Source: Aquilaria yunnanensis
Lineage: Eukaryota > Streptophyta > Magnoliopsida > Malvales > Thymelaeaceae
Assembly: GCA_039654915.1 (NCBI GenBank)
Contig: CM077599.1
Span: forward strand, 11,906,501 to 11,970,500
Length of the DNA: 64,000 nucleotides
Direction of reading: 5' to 3'
Part shown: positions 19,377 through 30,455 of the stretch, piece after piece
Numbering within the stretch: position 1 is the first letter of the stretch
Layout of the letters: every line of letters starts with the position of its first letter
Translations under genes and position numbers: made by a program
Notes under the pieces: model-generated
Databases searched by the model: none
The model's input: only the letters and a program-made list of their open reading frames with translations
Told to the model about the DNA's origin: nothing

Positions 19377-21895
19377 TGTTGACACCCAATTTCGTCCGAC
19401 CATAAAAAATTTTAAAAGAAATTAAATAAAAAAAAATTATTATTTTTATTATTATTATTATTACTAAAAATTTTAATTAGTTTAAAATACATTTTTTTTT
19501 TGTGAAGATTTGATTTAAAATGATATATATGTGTATTTGAAAGAAAAAAAGAAAACTCCAAAAAAATGGCAAAATTTAAAAGTTTGAGGTAAAAATGACA
19601 ACATTAAGAAGTTTCGGGAAAAATTGACAAATTCTGAAAGTTCCAGGAGCATTTGGTAGTTTGTCACATAAAATTTTGGGCCTGCCGACGTTTCTGGCGC
19701 AAATTGACAGAAAACGACAAAATTGTCAAAATCAGAAGCTTCAGGAACTTATCCAGAGGCTGAGAGACGTAAAGGACTAAAATTGTCATTTTACCAATTT
19801 AAAAGATAAGTTTGAAATTTTTTATTAATTTATCCATCAACAGTTCAGCCAAACTTCCTCTATAAATAGCCCCCCAAATTTTGTGCTGAACACAGAGAGA
19901 AAAATAGAAAGAAAAGCTTAGAGCTCCGTTTTTAAAATAGAAAAAATTACAGCCTTAGTCCCTAGCTCTCCTTCCTTTCCTCAGAAAATCTCAAAACTTT
20001 TCATTTTGACGATTAAGCCATCTTCTTCCCCCCCCCGCGCGCCCTCTGTTTCCATTTCTCAGAATTCAGAATTTAAAATCAAGGGTACAACTCTCATTTA
20101 ATCCTTCATCTTTTCAATTTCTTTCACTTTGGTCACTAACTTTGTATTTTATTCTTGCAGAATTAATTACTAACCCTTTTAATTTTTACTTGTTTGTTTA
20201 TTATTTGTTTATTACTAACCCCCTTTTTTATTGTTGTTATTAACTTACTAACAACTAACTTTTAATACTATTATTGTTACTAACCTTTTAATTTTTGCAT
20301 TATTACTAACTTTTATAATTGTTGTTAACAATTAATTAACTTTTATTATTGTTGTTAATTAATTAATTTAATTAACTTGGCTAACTTTTATTATTGTTGT
20401 TAATTAATTAATTTAATTAACTTGGCTAGCTTTTTATTATTTTTGTTAATTAATTAATTTAATTAATTTGGCTAACTTTTTATTTATTGTTGTTAATTAA
20501 TTTAATTAATTTGGCTAACTTTTTATTTATTGTTGTTAATTAATTTAATTAATTTGGCTAACTTTTTATTATTGTTGTTAATTAATTAATTTAATTAACT
20601 TGGCTAACTTTTTACTGTTGTTAATTAATTAATTTAATTAACTTGGCTAACTTTTTATTATTGTGGTTAATTAATTAATTTAATTAACTTGACTAACTTT
20701 TTATTATTGTTGTTTAACAATTAATTTAATTAACTTTGCTAACATTTATTATTATTTTTAAAGTGGATGGCCAAAAAGCCCCACTTTATTATTATTAATT
20801 TTTTTTCTTTATATAATTTTTTTATTTAATTCACCTTTACCCTTTACTAATTAATAAATAAATGAAAATTAAAAGAAGATTATTTTGTAATTAATTATTA
20901 AGGCTAATAAAAATTATTTTTAAAAAAGCCAATTATTTTTATTTTTATATACATGTTTTTAATTCTTTAAAGATAACAAAAAGTTAAAATTAATTTTAAT
21001 AGTTATTTTTATCCAGTAAAAATAATAAAAAAATAAAAATAAAACCTGTTTAAAAAAATACATGAAAATTAAGACTTTATATTTTACTGATTTATTTAAA
21101 ATATAACTTTTAAATCCACTAAAATAATAAATATTTTTCATTAAACAAGAAAACAAAAAGAAAATTAAAACAAGATAAGAAAAAGATAAGAAAGATAATA
21201 AAGATAAGAAAGATAAGATAAGATAAGAAAGATAAGAAGGAAAAGAAAGAAAAGAAAGAAAAATATAGAAAATAAAAATTTTTAGATTATTAATGAATCT
21301 AAAAATTCTATAACAAAAAGAATTACGAATTAGTAATTAAACTAATAATTAATTCCATAAAAATAAGAATTAAATAATTAACTATAAATTAAATCAACTT
21401 ACATATCCGGATGATCCGTCAGGATCTGCGGTTTAAAAAAAATATCACCCTTTTAATTAAATAAATTAAATAAAAAAAAAGATAAAAATCCATATTTACA
21501 ATATGGATTAAATTATTTAAAAGTTCACCAAATTCCGTGTCCAAATGACTCGGCAGAGTCCATGGTTCGGAATCAAAAATCTTCCGTGTCCAAATGACTC
21601 GGCAGAGTCCATGGTTCGGAAGTATAAAATTTCATACAAATTAATTAATTTAAAAATCCACATTTCGACTAATCCAGTTAAAATTTCTAATTTTGAAAAT
21701 TAACTGAGAATTATTTAAAAGCAAAGCAAAACAAAATTAAAATCAACTAAGGTGCCAATTTTTGGGCGTTTTAACAAAGTTGTTTTAACGTAACCGTACT
21801 CCCGATCCCCGAACTCTCGCAGACCAATTTTAAGGTGACCAATCGACCTAAGAAAACTGATTGGTGGCGACTCCCGAAAACCCGACGTTGCCACA
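19377..21895 (+). repeat. 3' LTR of the Tat-like element
   Basis: 2519 bp, near-identical to 6730-9247. Differences seen by eye: TATATATG versus TATATGTG near 19525, GACGATTAAG versus GACGAATAAG near 20015, and nine versus eight C in the run near 20030. The target duplication AGTAC follows at 21896-21900. Confidence 0.93.
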
Positions 21896-22127
21896 AGTAC
21901 CGCATCAATTCCTACTGCATTAATGCCCAAAATCTACAAAAAATATTGAGAAGAATCAGGCAAATAGATCAAAACAAATAATGATGCATGTTGTTAAACA
22001 AATACCAACCAAAAATTATAGAAAAATAAGTAACCACAACCCCTGGGTTTCACACACACTATACTCCTACCTCCAAATCCTATAAACAAGATATGGCAAA
22101 TGAAGATACGAACACATGGATCCATAC

Positions 22128-22235
22128 CTGTGTAATCGCTGCAGTGCTTCCAGCAATTGGCTTTAGAGAAATTGTTTGAATTGAATCAATGATTAGAGCT
22201 CGAGGCGAAAGAGGTTGAACTTGTTGCAAGATCTC
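22128..22235 (-). pseudogene. Captured exon of a RadA-like DNA repair gene
   Basis: On the minus strand a 108-nt open stretch is flanked by a perfect acceptor (TTTTCAG before 22235) and a donor (GTATGG after 22128). Its 36 codons read EILQQVQPLSPRALIIDSIQ, then TISLKPIAGSTAAITQ. This is the Walker B region of RadA/Sms-type recombination ATPases, where family members read LSPRALIIDSIQTVYL and then a GSAGG(I/L)TQ motif. The conserved Asp of IIDSIQT is kept. No other exons of the gene were recognised nearby, so this is a single captured exon, with intron borders, inside the CACTA-type element. Confidence 0.8.
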
Positions 22236-23215
22236 CTGAAAAGAGGCAATCAAAATATATTCCTAAGTTTATTAGTAATGTGTCAAACATGAGAAGAATA
22301 ATGTTAATTCTAGTTTGATAGGTTGGGAACTTAGGAAGTTTTTTACCCATCTTAGCAAAAATGACTAAAAAGAAAAAAAGAGAAACAAAAAGAGAGAGAA
22401 CATTTTACTTACTAAAAAACTGATAGTTTCAAAAATAGATATTCACTTCAAGCAGCGCAAGATATTCTTATACAAGGAAAAGTAACAAAGTTCAACAAAT
22501 ACTATCTTGTTGATGCAAAATATTCAAGTCATTCAGGTGAGCACACTTGACAGGCCAGTCAAGACATTATTAATCTGAATAATAACAAGTCACAAAATTT
22601 ATTTAGAAAAAAAAAAAAAACAGAAATACTAGCTTAAACATAAGTTTTGATCCTCTGCCTCAATATCAGTACTTGAGTACAAGAGCAGTTCCTTTGAGTC
22701 AATATTCATAAGGTCGACTCTATTGCTAATTTGCTCAGCCCTCTACCACAAGATGGTTGATTAACGTACATTTTTTACCATAAGAGGATGAGAGAAGAAT
22801 AAAGAATTTAATTTTGGAATATAAATAGCATGTTCAAGTTAGGAAAAGTAGTTTCTTTAGCATTTTACCATTTTTCTTAAACAAAAACAAAAAGCTAGTG
22901 TCTAAAGTTACATCATTCACTACAGCATTAGTTAGAGTTTTATGCTTCATGAAGCCAAATTTCAATTCCTAATTCCAAAGTCAGGTCCCAAATCACAAGT
23001 TCCTAAACCTTATGAATTGAGAGAAAGGTGTACTAATGTTTAGTAATGAACTGATCATTGGGCAACACTTCATCTGCATGTTATTCATGATAGCATTGAC
23101 TCTAGACAATATAGCATAATTAGAATAAGCTGGCAATTAACTTTTCACTTGACACCATAACTTCTGATGCGAAGAATAGGCCCACTCTCACAGAATTGTA
23201 GGGAACTTAAAAGGG
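22236..23215. other. CACTA-type element interior, nothing recognised
   Basis: Non-coding by eye; may contain intron sequence from the captured RadA-like gene. No further exon was recognised. Confidence 0.4.
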
Positions 23216-23478
23216 ATGCATGATAAAAGTGTGCCGAATCTAGTGCAACTGCTTGAACCAAGTCCTCAAAACACAGCCAAAAAGTATGCCGTTTCCATCC
23301 TAGCTTGTGTCGCTAGTTTTGAGCAGAAGATGCAAGAAGGTGATGATCTCTTACAGGGCAATGGGGTATCTAAAGAAGCTTTCAGAAATGGACATTATCA
23401 GTGCCAAGAAGCTACTTGTATGGATAAAAAAAAGAAAACTGAGAAGTCTGTTCACCAGAAAGTGGTGAGAATATCCTT
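23216..23478 (+). pseudogene. Captured C-terminal fragment of an ARM-repeat protein gene
   Basis: The plus frame from about 23222 reads KSVPNLVQLLEPSPQNTAKK then YAVSILA, typical of the last armadillo repeats of plant ARM proteins. After a frameshift the second frame (about 23371-23463) reads YLKKLSEMDIISAKKLL then WIKKRKLRSLFTRK, which in family members forms the C-terminus close after the first block. The sequence in between is out of frame and scrambled, so the fragment is dead. It lies in the same CACTA-type arm as the RadA exon but on the opposite strand. Confidence 0.7.
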
Positions 23479-23899
23479 ATGGCTTGGATGATCCTTGTTT
23501 CGTAGTCCTATGTAAAACAAAGTAGTGGCTGTAGCTATTAATTAATCATTAATCATATGAAATTAAGTTGTTAATCACAATGTAATGATCATATTGGTGT
23601 AAAAGATATCTCTCCCCTTGTTCTGGTGTGCATGCCCCGTCTACAATTATGATTCTAGTCTGGCATCGAGATTATTACTTCTTTTTCATTTGCTTAATTA
23701 TATACTTGTGCGTAATGAATGAGTGCACATCAGCACCAAATATACCTGTGCTTCATCATTTTAATTACATAAAGTTCAATGGCTAAACCTATGAAAATTA
23801 TACGGATGAGAGTTTTGAAACAATCACAAAATCAGACGAACAAATCACCAAAATCAATAAACCACGAAGAATTGAGAAATTTAGAGAAACCTATGAAGA

Positions 23900-24290
23900 A
23901 TGAGTGACCGGCTCGATGGAGTTAAGGCAACCAATCGGTTGGCAGAACAACTGGTGAAGTAAAGATGAAGTAACTGGAGGTAAAATTCTAGCAATCGGTC
24001 AATAGAACAACCAAGCCCTACCCCATCACATACTTAACCAATTCTAGCAACTGGAGGTAGCACAATCGGTCGGCAGAACAGCTGGAGGTAGCGGTGAGTG
24101 AAGGCGGGTGTGGCAAGAGGAGTAGATGAAGCGGTGGTGGAAGGAGCGAATGAAGGATGGGCGGAGGAAGCTTTCAGGTGAGAAGGCCACCAAGCGGCAG
24201 GTACATGGAGCGCCAGTGGTGGCATTAAAGGAAAGGAAGCTTCAAGCAAAACGCATTAAAGGAAAGGAAGCTTCAAGCAAAACGCATTCT
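23900..24290 (+). repeat. Short direct repeats in the CACTA-type arm
   Basis: CAATCGGT(T/C)GGCAGAACAACTGG recurs at about 23931 and 24064, with related copies between. A 32-bp unit GCATTAAAGGAAAGGAAGCT... is tandemly duplicated at about 24223-24286. Confidence 0.75.
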
Positions 24291-24301
24291 CCCCACAACC
24301 A

Positions 24302-24330
24302 CCCCCCCCCCCCCCCCCCCCCCCCCCCCC
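24302..24330. repeat. Poly-C run of 29
   Basis: An uninterrupted run of about 29 C followed by GCGGGGG. Extreme homopolymer length is prone to sequencing or assembly error; the spurious Pro-rich ORF across it is not a gene. Confidence 0.85.
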
Positions 24331-24658
24331 GCGGGGGTAAAAATGGTTGGATATGTGACAGGGTAAAGCTTGGTTAATGGCCCAATTATTTTGTTGCATT
24401 TTAGAGACAAGCCAGACTTAGGTGGACTTTTAACTGCATGTTTTCAATCTTGTTAGGATTCGATAGATATTTTGCTGCAAATTTTTAAACTTGTTGGGTA
24501 TAATGGGTCATTTTAGTTGCATTTTTTGAAATTTTTCGAGCTTAAATAATTCTTTCCCTGCATTTTTTTAAACATGTCAGTAATAATATGTTTTTTCTGA
24601 CATTGTTTTAAAAATGTCGGTAAACGTACGTCACCTATATAGCTAAATTTTAGTAGTG

Positions 24659-24834
24659 CATTATAAAAATAAAAGTTACACTTTTGCTTCTACATATTAA
24701 AATCATCCACACTTTACATGATATCTAGATCTCAAACCCGAACCTTATTAGATTACTCTTAATTGGGCCAAATATTATGATAGCATATACAATGGACAAT
24801 GTATTCACATATTAGCCCAAATAAAAATCTAACA
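24659..24834 (-). mobile_element. Right part of the split copia 3' LTR
   Basis: Read on the minus strand, the LTR starts TGTTAGATTTTTATTTGGGC at 24834, directly after the polypurine tract AAGTGGGAGAT (24835-24845, minus), the classic copia junction. It runs to the CACTA-type boundary at 24659 and continues at 3817. Positions 24659-24745 match 30348-30450. Confidence 0.75.
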
Positions 24835-25289
24835 ATCTCCCACTTGGGCTATATATGTAACTTATAATAGTGCATTATAACCTTATGAGTACTCTAAAAG
24901 AAGTTATCATCATCAAAAGTATCTTAGCTAATTTCGTCCATCAACTATATCAATACAGGATCAAAGCGGTCTTTGCTATTTGTAGTGTAGCTAAACTCAT
25001 CAATGGTCACGTGTATTGACATAATTGAATGACATGAATCAAATGTGGATGTGTAGCATGGAAATTACATGCAATGTGATCTTAAGATACCCATTTCCAA
25101 CTGGTTCAACCTTAGTGAGAATAATCTCATCAAATCCAAAGTAAATATAAACCGTAAACTTTATTTTTGCAGAAAATAACAATAATAATGTATAAATAAC
25201 TATAAAAGTGTCCAAAACTCTTGAGTATCTAAAATTACAAACTCCCACTAAATCAATATATCTTAAAGAGAAACAACACCCATATGAGT

Positions 25290-26710
25290 AACATGCTTAT
25301 AAAAGACCTTGGGTGGCAATCTTTTTGTGAACAGATCCGTAATCATGAAGTCCATCCCAATATGCTTTGTAGACAACTAACCACTCTAAACCCTTTCTTT
25401 AACAACCTAAAACTTAATCTCAATATGCTTCAACTTCACTGAACTCAAGTTATTATTGGCATATGGAACAACTAACTTATTATCAAAAAATAACTTAAGT
25501 GGCCTTTCAACATCATCCATAATTTGTATCCCACAGACAAAATTTCAGAGCCAAATGCCATGGTTGGATGCTTCATAACATGCTATATATTCTGTTGCCA
25601 TGATGGAGTAAGCTGGGAGTGTCTACTTGACACTTTTCCAAGAAATAGCTCCTCCAACAAGCAAGTAAATATAACCTGATGTGAACTTTCGATTATCTTG
25701 GTATCTAGTGTAATTGGAATCAGAATAACCCATGAGCAATAACTAATCCAATCTCCTATATATGAGCACGTAATCTTTTCTTTTTTGCAAGTACCGCATG
25801 ACCCATTTGGATGTTTTCCAATGATTCATTCCTGGATTACTCAAGTATGTGCTTAACATCGTAACAATGTACGCAATATCCAGTCACGTACAAACTTGAA
25901 CATACATCAAACTTCATATGGCTGAGGCATAGGAAATGTTTTGCATTTATTTAGCTTCATAATCATTCTTGGGCCACTAATTGAAACTATTTTTTTTCCC
26001 TTTAGCCACAAAGGTGTCCCTTGGTTTATAATTCTGCATATCATACCTTGTAAGTACTTTTTTGATATAGTTCTTTTGCCCAATAGCGATCTTAGTGTAT
26101 TTGTATGCCTAATACAAAAGAGACGTCACCAAGATCTTTCATTTCAATTTTTTTTTAAAGAAATCTCTTGGTTTCGTGTAATAAGCCTATATCATTAGTG
26201 GCAAGTAATATGTCATTAACTATTTTCATCTCAAAACCAAATGAGATGACAAGTAGGTGAAATTTGTGACACCATTAACAATAAGCTTGCTTGAGACCAT
26301 AAGTGGATTTCTTTAATTTGTAAACCATTTGTGTTGCATTTTTAAATACAAAATTTGCTGGTTACACCATATAGATAATTTCATTAATGTCACCATTGAT
26401 AAATGTCATCTTAACATCCATCTGATATAACTCAAGGTCAAAATGTGCCACTAATACTGTTATTATCCTAAAAGAGTCTTTCGATTAAACCAGAGAGAAA
26501 GCTCTTTATAGTCGATGCCATCCTTTTTGGTGAAGTATTTCGTGACAAAATGAGTTTTATACCTCTCTACATTGCCCTTTGAATCCTTTTTTGTTTTAAA
26601 TATCCATTTACAGCCAATAGGTTTTGCACCTTTGGGTAAAGAAACAAGTTCCCAAATGTCATTGTCTTTCATGAACTTTATCTTTTCATTCATGGCATCA
26701 ATCCACTTTT
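25290..26710 (-). pseudogene. Copia reverse transcriptase and RNase H relic
   Basis: Minus-strand frames carry the copia RT start (NDIWELVSLPKGAKPIGCKW then IFKTKKDSKGNVERYK at about 26560-26660). Further down they carry RNase H pieces (GYSDSNYTRYQDNRKFTSGY then YLLVGGAISWKS at about 25610-25730) and the terminal STKHIGMDFMITDLFTKRL block at about 25310-25370. Stops and frameshifts interrupt it throughout; not functional. Confidence 0.85.
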
Positions 26711-26815
26711 AAGAATTAGAACTTTTAATGGCTTGACAAAAGTTGAATAGATCATCTTCCACCAACTTATTGCCATCCTCCTTTTCTTGGAGAAAGATGA
26801 TATAATTATTTAGAA

Positions 26816-27675
26816 TCACCATTCTTCTTTCTCTAGTGGATTATTGTCAAGAGGAACCATGTGAATGGTTACACATTCCTCTTCAAAGATAAGGTCCCTA
26901 ATCTTATCTTCCCCCACAAACTTAACATCCTCAAAGAAATGGGTATTACACGTCTCAAAAATTGTCTTAGATGTAGGATCATGAAACTTGAAACCCCTAG
27001 GCCTCTCAAAATATCCAACAAAATAACAACTGATCATCCTAAAGTCCAGTTTATTTCCATTTAGCTTATAAGGCCTATCTTTAGCAGGACAACTCCAAAT
27101 GTGAAATTGTTTCAAACTAGGCTTCTTATCCGTCCAAAGCTCACAAGAGATTTTGACAATTACTTTTTTTTGAACTCTGTTGAGTATGTAAGCTGTAGCT
27201 TTTAAAGCTTCTTCCTAGAAAGATTCGGACGAGGAGAATGGCTAATCATACTTTTTACCATATCCTTAAGCATTCTGTTTCATATTTCAGCAACACGATT
27301 CATACTAGGAAATCCTGACATGGGTTATTGTGGGACAATACCACATTCCTATAGAAATTTAGCGAAAAGGTCATGGACATTGTTCACCAGAGCCATCATA
27401 TCTACCATAATATTTCCCACCATGGTCAAATCTGGCAACTTTAATTTTTTATTAAGTTGATTCTCAACTTTAGCCTTAAAATTTTTGAAGACATCTAGCG
27501 ATTAAGACCTTTTATAAATGAGATATAGGTAGCTATAACATCAAAAATTGTCTATAAATGTAATAAAATATCATTAACCATTCCAAGAGTTTGTAGGAAA
27601 TGGCCAACAAATATCTATATATATTAGTTCTAAGATGTCTAAAGACCTATTGGCACATAATCTCTTAATATTTGT
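26816..27675 (-). pseudogene. Copia integrase relic
   Basis: Minus-strand frames read LELIYIDICWPFP and YFITFIDNF (integrase core, about 27540-27630), RVAEIxNRMLKDMVKSMI (about 27250-27300) and the C-terminal CYFVGYFERPRGFKFHDPT block (about 26975-27035). Stops occur inside the core. Confidence 0.85.
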
Positions 27676-28134
27676 CTATTTCTCTTTTATGCAATTAATA
27701 CAAATGTCAAAATTTGTGAAATCAAGATAATCAAGAATTCCATCCAACACAAGCCTTTCAATTCTATGCTTAAATATATGACCTAATCTCTTATGCCAAA
27801 ATGAAGCGGAATTCTCATTGGTTAATTTATGCCTTACACATCCAGTATTTGTATGTAAGGTTTTATTAAATGAAGCAATTGTATCAAGCATATAAATATT
27901 ATCGCCAACTGACAAAAAATGGGTACCAACCAATTTTGAATCTTGAAAAAGATTAAATTTTTTATTTCCAAATGAACAAGAATATCCAAATTTTTTCAAA
28001 AAATAAATAGAAAACAAATTATGTCTAAAAGATAGTATAACAAATGTTTCATTTAAATCTAAATAAAATTCAATTCTTAACAATAATTTAATTGTTTCAA
28101 TTGCTTCAATTTGCACCGACTTGCTGTCGCCCAT
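27676..28134 (-). pseudogene. Copia protease end and gag-pre-integrase relic
   Basis: A 152-codon open stretch contains the LNETFVILSFRHNLFSIYFL block and the gag-pre-integrase motif SASFWHKRLGHIFKHRI, then a zinc-binding CINCIKEK. The catalytic DSG-type protease site is not evident upstream. Confidence 0.85.
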
Positions 28135-28267
28135 ATAGATGTATCTTTATTGTCACTTGGTTTTCAGCAACTTAGGCAGCTCTGCATAAACACATTGATG
28201 TAAGTCATTACGCTAAAATCTATCCATCATATGTGTCCAAATTAAGAAGTGTACCTTTCTTTGCACA

Positions 28268-28936
28268 TCATGCATGATACTTGGTACAATGCTTCTTGTT
28301 ATGCCCAACAGCACAACAAAAGAAACAAGCATCTTGAAGTTTTTCATTTAGATGGTGTTTCTTTTGTAGTGTTGTAACTGCAGCTTCCTTATCCTTCTTT
28401 CTCTTATTGTATTTCCTTTTGCCCTTTGAGGTTATAGCCAAATGAACACTTTTTGTCTTGCCTTGCTTCAACCTTTCCTCCTTTTGCACACAGTAATAAA
28501 TGAGCTCATTGAGAGGCCAAGTCTCTTTTTGACAGTTATAGCTCACCTTAAACTAACTAAACTGTGTGGAAAGAGAAATCAAAACCAGATGGACTAGTAA
28601 GTCCTCAAACAACTCTATCTTGAGTGTCTTTAGTTTTGAAGCAAGATGAGACATTTTCATAATGTACACCCTTGTATTCTCATTACGTTTATACCTCATT
28701 CTTAGCAAACCGCTTCTTAAGTTCCTAAAGGAACTCCTTGGTTGTTGTAACCTTTTCAGACATAGTGTCTTGAATGCTTTTGGAATGATATGCTCCATTA
28801 TCATTAGACTCATGTGATTTGAGCGTTCCCACCTTTTCATCTCCTTCTTATCATCAGAGGTACTCTTATCAATAAGGTCAATGGATCGCTCAACCCTTAA
28901 TGCAAGATCTAAGTCTATGACTCTGAGAACGAACAT
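28268..28936 (-). pseudogene. Copia gag relic with zinc knuckle
   Basis: Two minus-strand open stretches (28553-28936 and 28268-28546) in succession carry gag sequence (LKTLKIELFEDLLVHLVLIS region) and a CCHC zinc knuckle CFFCCAVGHNKKHC at about 28280-28320 (Cx2Cx4Hx4C). A break separates them. Confidence 0.75.
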
Positions 28937-30455
28937 AATATTCTCTTGTCATGACTGAAAATTTGTATCTTTTAATGTGGGAATTGAATTGATGCTAGCA
29001 GAAATATTGGTAGTAAAACTCACAATTGAACAATGAACAAAGAAACAAAACAAATCAAGCTTACATAAATTCCATATCATATTTTATTAAATTTAAAATT
29101 GGTATATATATAACCTATCACAAGAGACCTTGTTTAAACCTTAATATTTAGTCTTTGGACAGAAACATTAACTTGTAAGCGGTAATCTTAGTGTAGTAAT
29201 CAAATATTGCAATTCAGATTATATCAAACAATAAACCTTTCTTTGGACCGACTTATTATTTATATAAAAAAATCTAATAATTGTCAAATATTCATTACCG
29301 GAATCATGTTTAAATTTCATCTAAACAATGACTTTTTTTGGGCCTATAATTATTTAAATGAAACTCAAACACTCAATTATCTAGATATTTAGATCAATTG
29401 ATCTATACAAGAGAAGTCACTTGGTGACATGTTGCTTTAATCAATTAATTCAAACATAAAATTTCCTTAAAATATACCAAAATTGAATTTAATTTTGCCA
29501 AAAAACTTTACTTGATTGCTGAAATTTGCAGTTAAAAATGCCCAACTAGAGCAGCGGAAGCCATGAACCAACTTTAAAACCATGAAAGAAAATTGCTTCT
29601 TGTTTACAGTAAAGAAAACTGAATTGTCATTCGAATAAAAAACGTTTTGATTGATCTGGATGTAATACTAATAATAAAAGGGTTATTGCCTCTAAACATG
29701 AGTGAAACGCAATAATAATTGATGGGCAATACACAATACTTTGCCACAAAACAAAACAAGCCAATAAAAACAAAACATGCCTCTTGGCTCTTGTACTGAA
29801 TTTTGAAATAACAAAATGTATTGGTGGAAAAGCCATTTGCCACCATATCCGAATTCCCAAAAACTTATATTTGTGTATGATACAGTAAAATTAAAGCAAA
29901 ACGAAAACGACAAAACAAAAAAAAAATCATTCAGATTCCAACTTTTTCTCTTCGAAATTTGATTAAAAAATCTCACAATTCTAGATCTCGTTCCAAATAC
30001 CCAAAAAAAAAAATTCTTAACAATTCAACATGAAAAGACTTTAATATTACTTGCTAGAAATTTTGATTTCTTGAATCAAACCAATCAATAATAAAACCTG
30101 AAATCATTCATGTTGAACCATTCAAATTAGATCAAAAGTAAAATCAAAAGTGTACCTAGATCCATTGGAGAATTTTAAAATGAGGATCTTATGGCTGGTT
30201 ATCTTCCAAACCGATACGTACAGGTTCTTTTTTGCTCTCTCTAATGATAGGGACTTAGAGAAGGCAGAAAATTGAAGTGAGAAAATTGGGGACCATAGCT
30301 TTTTTATATTGATTGACCATGTCAATTTTGTATATTTTTTATTTCAGCCCATCATAAAAATAAAAGTTACACTTTGGGCTCTATAAATTAAAATTATTCA
30401 CACTTTACAAGATATTTAGAATCCAAACCTGAACCTTATTAGATCACTTTTAATT
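28937..30455 (-). mobile_element. Copia 5' leader and truncated 5' LTR
   Basis: About 30050-30455 corresponds to the split 3' LTR pieces (3590-3817 plus 24659-24745) without the CACTA-type insertion. The LTR start TGTTAG seen at 24834 has no counterpart at the right, so the LTR is truncated near 30455. No tRNA-Met primer site was found in the decayed leader. Small minus-strand ORFs (29604-29976, 30122-30325) overlap in different frames and are not supported. Confidence 0.55.

Larger units (their letters stand above)
6730..21895 (+). mobile_element. Young Tat-like LTR retrotransposon with passenger genes
   Basis: Complete element of 15166 bp. LTRs at 6730-9247 (2518 bp) and 19377-21895 (2519 bp) both begin TGTTGACACCC and end GTTGCCACA. 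A perfect 5-bp target duplication AGTAC lies at 6725-6729 and 21896-21900. A primer-binding site follows the 5' LTR by 3 nt and a polypurine tract (AAAGGGGGGCAGC) abuts the 3' LTR. By eye the LTRs differ at two bases and one C-run indel, so insertion is very recent. Gag-pol is nearly absent: only a short scar at about 10280-10504. The interior instead carries three homologous Cys-rich ORFs, a LOG-type gene and several tandem arrays, all in sense with the element. It must be mobilised by an autonomous relative. Assignment to the Tat/Ogre branch rests on the tRNA-Arg-type primer site, the long LTRs and the 3' tandem repeats, not on a reverse transcriptase. Confidence 0.93.
3818..24658. mobile_element. 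CACTA-type DNA transposon insertion, 20.8 kb with nested retrotransposon
   Basis: The left terminus is CACTACTAAAAAACAAAC at 3818 and the right terminus is TTTTAGTAGTG ending at 24658, giving an 11-bp matched terminal inverted repeat beginning CACTA. The trinucleotide CAT flanks both sides (3815-3817 and 24659-24661), the 3-bp target duplication expected for CACTA elements. Removing the insertion and one CAT restores continuity with the paralogous LTR at about 30340-30365, which acts as an empty site. Without the nested retrotransposon it holds about 5.7 kb and has no transposase, so it is non-autonomous. Subterminal repeats of two kinds occur: TTGGTAA/TTACCAA units at about 3900-4210 and 5780-6062, and AATGTCGGTAA-like units at about 6080-6400 and 24500-24630. 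This suggests that two related elements may be nested here. Confidence 0.65.

Noticed and set aside
24126..24377. 83-codon ORF spanning the poly-C run
   Set aside because: Created by a tandem duplication and a homopolymer; no domain.
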